64,000 bases of DNA from VRUE01 sp963805475. GTDB taxonomy: Bacteria; Actinomycetota; Thermoleophilia; Solirubrobacterales; 70-9. The stretch is taken from contig CAWDUO010000002.1 of assembly GCA_963805475.1 (NCBI GenBank), forward strand, positions 62,001-126,000, in the 5' to 3' direction. Shown here piece by piece: positions 59,452 to 64,000 of this stretch. Position numbers and translations under genes: made by a program. The notes beneath the pieces were generated by a model, which was not told where the DNA came from, ran no database searches, and was given only the letters and a program-made list of their open reading frames with translations. Position 1 is the first letter of the stretch. The number at the start of each line of letters is the position of its first letter.

Positions 59452-60066
59452 GTGGACTTTGATCTGACCAAGAGGCAGAAGGAGATCTTCGACTTCATCC
59501 GCCGCTACGCGGAGAAGACCGGCTACCCGCCGACCGTGCGGGAGATCGGCAAAGCGGTGGGGCTGCACTCGTCCTCGACCGTGCACGCGCATCTCGCCAA
59601 CCTCGAGAAGATCGGCCTGCTGCGGCGCGACCCGTCCAAGCCGCGGGCGATCGAGCTGCTCTTCGACAAGGCGAAGAAGACGATCCGGCCTGAGCAGGCC
59701 GGCATGCCGCTGCTCGGTCACGTCGCCGCCGGCGCGCCGATCCTCGCCGAAGAGAACATCGAGGAATACATCGAGATCCCCGACGTGGTCGGCGGTGAGG
59801 AAGGCGACTACGTGCTGCGGGTGCGCGGCGAGAGCATGAAGGACGCCGGCATCTTCGAGGGCGACTACGTGATCGTCCGCCCGGCCGACGACGCGAGCGA
59901 CGGCGAGATCGTCGTCGCCCTGATCGGCGAGGAGGCGACGGTCAAGCGCTTCTTCCGCGAGTCCGACCACATCCGCCTCCAACCGGAGAACGAGACCATG
60001 GACCCGATCCGCACCGCCGAGGCCCAGGTCATCGGCAAGGTCATCGGCGTAGTCCGCAAAGTCTGA
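59452..60066 (+). CDS. lexA: LexA repressor
   Basis: A 204-residue SOS repressor. The winged helix (~3-65) has LTKRQKEIFDFIRRYAEKTG and VGLHSSSTVHAHLANLEK. The self-cleavage site Ala-Gly is in GHVAAGAPI, the nucleophile Ser in VRGESMKDAGI, and the general-base Lys in EATVKRFF. GTG 59452 follows a GGAGG ribosome site. The SOS box upstream shows that it represses itself. Downstream lies rnpB after a ~170-bp gap without gene. Confidence 0.97.
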   Translation: MDFDLTKRQKEIFDFIRRYAEKTGYPPTVREIGKAVGLHSSSTVHAHLANLEKIGLLRRDPSKPRAIELLFDKAKKTIRPEQAGMPLLGHVAAGAPILAEENIEEYIEIPDVVGGEEGDYVLRVRGESMKDAGIFEGDYVIVRPADDASDGEIVVALIGEEATVKRFFRESDHIRLQPENETMDPIRTAEAQVIGKVIGVVRKV

Positions 60067-60237
60067 CCTGCGGACCCGGAGGCCGCCATGCGGCGTCCTC
60101 GATCGGCCGCCTGCGGGTCACGCACTTCAGTGCGCTCCCCTTGTCGGCCTCACTGCGTCCTTGCCTGGCGACCTCCGGATCGCGTCAGGATTCGGAGATT
60201 TTCGGTTGCAGCGAGCTGTGCGGGTCTACAATTCGCA

Positions 60238-60606
60238 GGGCGAGCCGAGCGACCGCGGGGGGGAGAGAAAACCCCCTCGAGGAAAGTCCGGACACCGAAG
60301 GGCACGGCGGTGGGTAACGCCCACCCGGGGAAACCCGCGGGAAAGTGCCGCAGAAATGACACGGCCGATGGCGTAGGCGGGCACGTGAGCCGCGTACAGG
60401 CAAAGGTGAAATGGTGCGGTAAGAGCGCACCGGCGTCGCGGTGACGCGGCGGCCAGGCAAACCCCGCCCGGTGCAAGGCCAAACAGGATCGTCGACCCGG
60501 CCCGGCGAGATCCAGGTAGGCCGCAGCCGCCTCGGCGGCCGGCGGGGCTCCGGCCCCGCCGAGATAGATGGTCGCTCTCGACAGGATCCGGCTTACAGGC
60601 CCGCTG
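60238..60606 (+). ncRNA. rnpB: RNase P RNA, bacterial class A
   Basis: The ribozyme that matures tRNA 5' ends. Conserved blocks are present in order: GAGGAAAGTCCGGAC near 60279, the GAAATGACACGGCC region, GGTAAGAGCGCACCGGCG near 60418, CAGGCAAACCCC near 60456, AGATAGATGGTCG near 60562, and ACAGGATCCGGCTTACAGG near 60581. Ends are approximate and taken from the pairing of the terminal helix. Confidence 0.95.
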
Positions 60607-60607
60607 T

Positions 60608-60643
60608 GGAAAGGCCCCTCTCTCACCCGAGGGGGGCCTTTCC
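60608..60643 (+). terminator. hairpin terminator after rnpB
   Basis: GGAAAGGCCCCTC and GAGGGGGGCCTTTCC form a long, nearly perfect stem directly after the RNase P RNA. There is no T-tract after it, as is common in high-GC actinobacteria. Confidence 0.7.
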
Positions 60644-60682
60644 AACCTCTGCACGATTTCCTGTCTTAGCATCTGCTAACGT

Positions 60683-60824
60683 GCCGCTGACTTCCGCTGA
60701 ATCTTCGTCACATATCGCGAAGAGCGGGGGACCCACGAGTTGGGGCGAGTCGCGGGCAGCTGCCCGCGTAGCGCAGCTCTTTCAGCGCGAGCCCGTCAGC
60801 TAACCCCGCAAGCGCCCGAAAGAG
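60683..60824 (+). ncRNA. cyclic di-AMP riboswitch (ydaO-yuaA class)
   Basis: The segment holds the class core in the right order: CGCTGAATC, AGCGGGGGACCCA, GGGGCGAGTC, then GCGAGCCCGTCAGCTAACCCC, GCAAGCG and GAAAGAGC. These match the c-di-AMP aptamer found upstream of cell-wall hydrolase and rpf/rlpA genes in actinobacteria. It ends two bases before the ATG of the RlpA-like gene and so should control that gene, switching it off when c-di-AMP is high, by family precedent. Confidence 0.9.
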
Positions 60825-60826
60825 CA

Positions 60827-61294
60827 ATGACCGAACACGCTGACCGCCCCTGGCGGAAATATGGATTTCGTGCGGCCCTGCCGCTGATCGCCGCGATCCT
60901 GGCGCTGCTCGCGCCGTCCGCGCAGGCGGGCACCGGCGGCGCCGTGAGCGGCGCGGCCGGTGAAGCGGAGGCCGGCGGCAGCCTCGCCTTCACGCCCCTG
61001 CGCTGGGCCGGCGCCACCTGGTACGGGCCGGGCCTCTACGGTCGGCAGACCGCCTGCGGCGAGGTGCTGCGCCCGAGCACGGTCGGCGTCGCCCACCGCC
61101 ACCTGCCCTGCGGCACCGCGGTCAAGTTCGTCTACCACGGCCGCGCGATCGTCGCCCCGGTCATCGACCGCGGCCCCTACACCCACGGCAACGCCTGGGA
61201 CCTGACCAACGGCGCCCGCCGCGCCCTCGGCTTCAGCGGATCGGGCCGGATCGGCTACGCGGTGGCCGTCCATTACGCGCGGCACTCGCCCTGA
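60827..61294 (+). CDS. secreted RlpA-like double-psi beta-barrel protein
   Basis: A 155-residue exported protein with a signal peptide (AALPLIAAILALLAPSAQA). The C-terminal ~95 residues are an RlpA/3D-type domain: ATWYGPGLYGRQTACGEVL, HRHLPCGTAVKFVY, APVIDRGPYTHGNAWDLT. RlpA proteins are lytic transglycosylases acting on denuded glycans. The catalytic Asp equivalent (VIDRGPY) is present. ATG 60827 is directly downstream of the c-di-AMP aptamer, so expression follows the cell's c-di-AMP level. Confidence 0.9.
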   Translation: MTEHADRPWRKYGFRAALPLIAAILALLAPSAQAGTGGAVSGAAGEAEAGGSLAFTPLRWAGATWYGPGLYGRQTACGEVLRPSTVGVAHRHLPCGTAVKFVYHGRAIVAPVIDRGPYTHGNAWDLTNGARRALGFSGSGRIGYAVAVHYARHSP

Positions 61295-61391
61295 GCCCGC
61301 GCTTCCACGGGCCCTCCGGGCCGGCCCAGCCGCCCCGACGGCTACTCTTTTCCGTCCAAGCGGGGCTTTTTCAACGAGAGGAGCAAGGGCA

Positions 61392-62069
61392 ATGTCGAGG
61401 TTCTCAATCATCGGGCTGGCGTTATTTCTCATCGCCCTGGTCGCCGCGGTCGCGAGCGCCGGCGCCGCGACCGCCTCGCGCACGACGGTCGTCCTCGGAA
61501 GCACGGCGACGATGCCCGATCCCTCCTGCCCGGAGCTGCCCTGCCAGGCGGTCGGCAGCGTCACCGGCTTCCAGGTCAGCACCGGCCAGGGGAACCTGCC
61601 CTTTCGAGTGACGCGCGACGGCAAGGTCAAGGCCTGGACCCTGACCCTTTCCCAGCCGACCAACAGCCAGCGCTCCTTCTTCAACGGCTTCTTCGGCACC
61701 CCGCCGGAGGCGCGCCTGGCGATCCTGCGCCGCGTGCCCGGCACCGAGCCGCCCCGCTACAACCTGCGCCGCCAGGGCCAGGTTCATGTGCTCAGCCCCT
61801 ACCTCGGGCAGACGGTCAAGTTCGGAGCCAACCTGAAGGTAGAAAAGGGCGACATCGTCGGCCTCACGATCCCGACCTGGGCGCCGGCCTTCGCCGAGAA
61901 CCTCTCGGCCAAGGACGCCTGGCGCGCCAGCCGCGAACCCGGCAAGTGCACCAACACCACCGACGTCCGCCAGGGCAAGCCCCAGGTCAAGGTAAACACC
62001 CGCGCCACATACGGCTGCCGCTACTCGACAGCGCGCCTGCTCTACACGGCGACGGTCGTCGAGAGCTGA
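61392..62069 (+). CDS. secreted hypothetical protein
   Basis: A 225-residue protein with a signal peptide (IIGLALFLIALVAAVASAGA), then a beta-rich domain with Cys pairs (PSCPELPCQAVG and GKCTN...YGCRY) and QSQRSFFNGFFGTPPEARLA-like and VEKGDIVGLTIPTWAP segments. It resembles the small, secreted jelly-roll-like proteins common in Solirubrobacterales, of unknown function. A GAGAGGAGCAAGG ribosome site precedes ATG 61392. Confidence 0.7.
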   Translation: MSRFSIIGLALFLIALVAAVASAGAATASRTTVVLGSTATMPDPSCPELPCQAVGSVTGFQVSTGQGNLPFRVTRDGKVKAWTLTLSQPTNSQRSFFNGFFGTPPEARLAILRRVPGTEPPRYNLRRQGQVHVLSPYLGQTVKFGANLKVEKGDIVGLTIPTWAPAFAENLSAKDAWRASREPGKCTNTTDVRQGKPQVKVNTRATYGCRYSTARLLYTATVVES

Positions 62070-62080
62070 GCCCCGACGAC

Positions 62081-62652
62081 CTACGCCGCTGAGGGCAACA
62101 CCTGCGGCGTCGCCTGGTCTTTGGGTAGGGCGGCCGCGCTCGCGATCAGGCTCTGGAACTCGTTCAGCGCCAGGTGCGCGATCGCCTCGAGGATCTCCTC
62201 GTCGCTCCAGCCGATCTCCAGCGCCTCCTCCTGAAGGTGGTGGGGGGGACGCCGTCGGCGTCGAGCGTCGCCTCGAGGAACTTCAGCAGCGCCGCCTCCT
62301 TCGCGTCGCCCGAGCTGAAGCTGCGGGCGCGCGAGACCTCGTCGAGGCCGAGGCCGGCGCGCCGCGCCGATTTCGCGTGCTGGGCGATGCTGTAGGCGTC
62401 GTGGCGACGCTCGGCCACCGCCAGGGCGATCCGCTCGCGGGTCGCCTGCGGGAGGACGCCGCCGCGCAGCTCCGAGCGCATCCGGGTGTAGGCCCGCAGC
62501 ACGGCCGGGGCGCCGGCGAGCACGCCGACGAACTTGGTCACCGCGCCACCGGCCGCCTGGATGCTCTTGATCAGGGGAGCGCTCTCGTCAGGCGCCGTCA
62601 ACTCGTCGTGGATCTGGAATCTGCTCACTGCTGTTTTTACCGTCACTTGCAT
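62081..62652 (-). CDS. carboxymuconolactone-decarboxylase/AhpD-like protein (frameshifted, no CxxC)
   Basis: The frame from 62652 encodes IHDELTAPDESAPLIKSIQA, LRGGVLPQATRERIALAVAE and RRHDAYSIAQHAKSARRAGL. Near 62245, at a run of seven C, the frame breaks; with eight C it would continue HLQEEALEIGWSDEEILEAI and HLALNEFQSLIA to TAG 62081. The fold is of the CMD/AhpD family. The usual redox CxxC is replaced (A and S in HDAYSIAQH), so peroxidase activity is unlikely. The homopolymer at the break points to a sequence error. Confidence 0.7.
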
Positions 62653-62726
62653 CCCACCCTTTGGGCTCAGGTGGCGAAATCCGCTTCACAGAGCCTTTAA
62701 CTGGCCGTTACTTTACTTTAAGCCAT

Positions 62727-62747
62727 TAACTTACGCGAAGTAAGTTA
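62727..62747. promoter_or_regulatory. inverted repeat TAACTTAC-N5-GTAAGTTA upstream of glnA
   Basis: A perfect 8-bp inverted repeat in the AT-rich gap between the CMD gene and glnA (62653-62894), preceded by TTACTTTA. It could be a nitrogen-regulator site for glnA or an operator of the divergent gene. It does not clearly match the GlnR consensus. Confidence 0.45.
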
Positions 62748-62894
62748 TAGCGAGAAACGGACGCTCTCGCAAGCTTTCCGCGACGACCGTCACATACCCG
62801 CAATACGCGCTCTCGCACCTTCGACCGCCGGTCGGGGGACGACTTCGCCTATCTTTGCCCGACCGCGCAGACGACGAGCAAGGAGACCGGGGGA

Positions 62895-64000
62895 ATGGCA
62901 GACCAGCCGACCAGTGCCAGCGACGTAGCCGCGATCGTCGAGGAGCGCGACGTCCGCTTCATCCGCCTCTGGTTCACCGACGTCCTCGGCCACCTGAAGA
63001 GCTTCTCGATCAACGCGTCGGAGCTCGAGGACGCGTTCGAGGGCGGCATGGGCTTCGACGGCTCCTCGATCACCGGCTTCAACCCGATCGAGGAGTCCGA
63101 CATGATCGCGATGCCCGACCCCTCGACCTTCGCGCTCATCCCCTGGCGCCCCGAGGAAGAGAACGCGGTCGCCCGCATGTTCTGCGACGTCCGCGTGCCC
63201 GGCGGCGACCCCTACGAGGGCGACCCGCGCTGGATCATGCGCCGGGCGCTGAAGCGCGCCGAGGAGCTGGGCTTCGACGCCTACAACATCGGTCCCGAGC
63301 TGGAGTACTTCTACTTCCGCTCCGCCAAGCCCGCGGGCGGCGTGCCCGAGGTGCTCGACGAGGGCGGCTACTTCGACCTGACGACGCTCGACGCCGGCTC
63401 CGACGTGCGCCGCGAGACGATCCTGGCGCTGGAGAAGATGGGCATCCACGTCGAGTACGCCCACCACGAGGTCGGCCCCTCCCAGCACGAGGTCGACATG
63501 CGCTACAAGGACGCGCTGCGGATGTCGGACGACTGCATGACCTACCGCATCGTCGTCAAGGAGTACGCGATGAAGTACGGCTGGCACGCCAGCTTCATGC
63601 CCAAGCCGCTGTTCGGCGAGAACGGCTCCGGCATGCACGTCCACCAGTCGTTGACCAAGGACGGCCGCAACGCCTTCTTCGATCCCGACGACCAGTACTA
63701 CCTCTCGGCCACGGCGAAGGCCTTCATCGCCGGCCAGCTGCGCCACGCTCGCGAGATCGCGCCGCTCTTCGCCCAGTGGGTCAACTCATACAAGCGCCTC
63801 GTGCCCGGCTTCGAGGCGCCGGTCTACCTCGCCTGGTCGCGCCGCAACCGCTCGGCGCTGATCCGGGTGCCGCTCTACCACCCCGGCAAGGAGGGCGCGA
63901 CGCGGGCCGAGCTGCGCTGCCCCGACCCCGCCTGCAACCCCTACCTGTGCTTCGCCGGCATGCTCCAGGCGGGCCTGGAGGGGATCGAGAAGGGCTACGA
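62895..64000 (+). CDS. glnA: glutamine synthetase type I, N-terminal part (cut by window end)
   Basis: ATG 62895 follows AAGGAG (62880-62885). The 368 visible residues form most of a GSI subunit: the beta-grasp N-domain (VRFIRLWFTDVLGHLKSF), FEGGMGFDGSSITGF, metal ligands in GPELEYFYF and VGPSQHEVD, GSGMHVHQS, and NSYKRLVPGFEAPVYLAWS with the substrate Arg/Glu region. It joins glutamate and ammonia to glutamine. The adenylylation Tyr region lies beyond the window. The frame is open at base 64000. Confidence 0.97.
   Translation, partial: MADQPTSASDVAAIVEERDVRFIRLWFTDVLGHLKSFSINASELEDAFEGGMGFDGSSITGFNPIEESDMIAMPDPSTFALIPWRPEEENAVARMFCDVRVPGGDPYEGDPRWIMRRALKRAEELGFDAYNIGPELEYFYFRSAKPAGGVPEVLDEGGYFDLTTLDAGSDVRRETILALEKMGIHVEYAHHEVGPSQHEVDMRYKDALRMSDDCMTYRIVVKEYAMKYGWHASFMPKPLFGENGSGMHVHQSLTKDGRNAFFDPDDQYYLSATAKAFIAGQLRHAREIAPLFAQWVNSYKRLVPGFEAPVYLAWSRRNRSALIRVPLYHPGKEGATRAELRCPDPACNPYLCFAGMLQAGLEGIEKGY

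Noticed and set aside
60067..60230. GC-rich inverted repeats after lexA, considered as a terminator
   Set aside because: The possible stems are interrupted by mismatches and have no T-tract, so I could not support a specific hairpin; no gene is seen in this gap either.

Overview
The window is very GC-rich, densely packed chromosomal DNA with many GTG/TTG starts and 1-4 base gene overlaps. The uvrC-rapZ...gap-pgk-tpiA order, CGAAC-N4-GTTCG SOS box, alkB-rubredoxin-TetR operon, c-di-AMP riboswitch and many secreted proteins with Arg/Lys-rich tails suggest a deep-branching actinobacterium, most likely of the Thermoleophilia/Solirubrobacterales type. This placement is inferred from content, not from a phylogenetic marker.

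Layout: 0-3.5 kb, pyruvate/2-oxoacid:ferredoxin oxidoreductase genes (porA end, porB, a GltD-like flavoprotein). 3.5-6.5 kb, a secreted GH64-like glucanase and a membrane-anchored double peptidoglycan hydrolase. 6.5-8.6 kb, a Phd/PIN toxin-antitoxin pair and two acyl-CoA enzymes. 8.6-19 kb, uvrC, rapZ, an ABC exporter, the lower glycolytic block gap-pgk-tpiA-gpmI and tgt. 19-24.8 kb, a Ser/Thr kinase, a lipoprotein, a phosphoesterase, argS, a CpsD-like ATPase and ccmH/ccmG. 24.84-31.65 kb, tRNA-Gly(CCC) and a 6.7-kb island. 31.65-41 kb, surface proteins, a glycosyltransferase, ccmE/ccmF and a protease. 41-46 kb, secG, the alkane hydroxylase operon, DUF2252 and an MFS exporter. 46-53 kb, a two-component system divergent from a flavin/ferredoxin redox operon. 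53-57 kb, a Kelch protein, a GT39-like protein and plsC. 57.1-59.3 kb, a 2.1-kb islet in tRNA-Leu(GAG). 59.4-64 kb, lexA, rnpB, a c-di-AMP riboswitch with an RlpA-like gene, and glnA (cut by the window end).

The most interesting part is the tRNA-Gly island. It is bounded by a perfect 48-bp direct repeat of the tRNA 3' part and carries paired 10-bp repeats resembling integrase arm sites inside each end, but I see no integrase. It carries two divergent modules. One is an AbiE toxin-antitoxin pair with a leaderless promoter and an operator-like palindrome. The other is a two-gene operon encoding a PD-(D/E)xK-like (DUF4365-like) nuclease and a ~1050-residue helical-repeat protein, which I do not recognise as a named system and propose as a candidate anti-phage system. 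A second islet, with a 54-bp tRNA-Leu repeat, carries HigBA, an unknown protein and an excisionase-like protein, also without integrase.

Several otherwise well-conserved genes (porA, porB, the CpsD-like gene, ccmH, ccmG, the 1000-residue secreted protein, the carboxymuconolactone-decarboxylase-like gene) are broken by single-base indels whose other-frame continuation is fully homologous. These look more like residual assembly errors than decay, and I annotated the genes across them.
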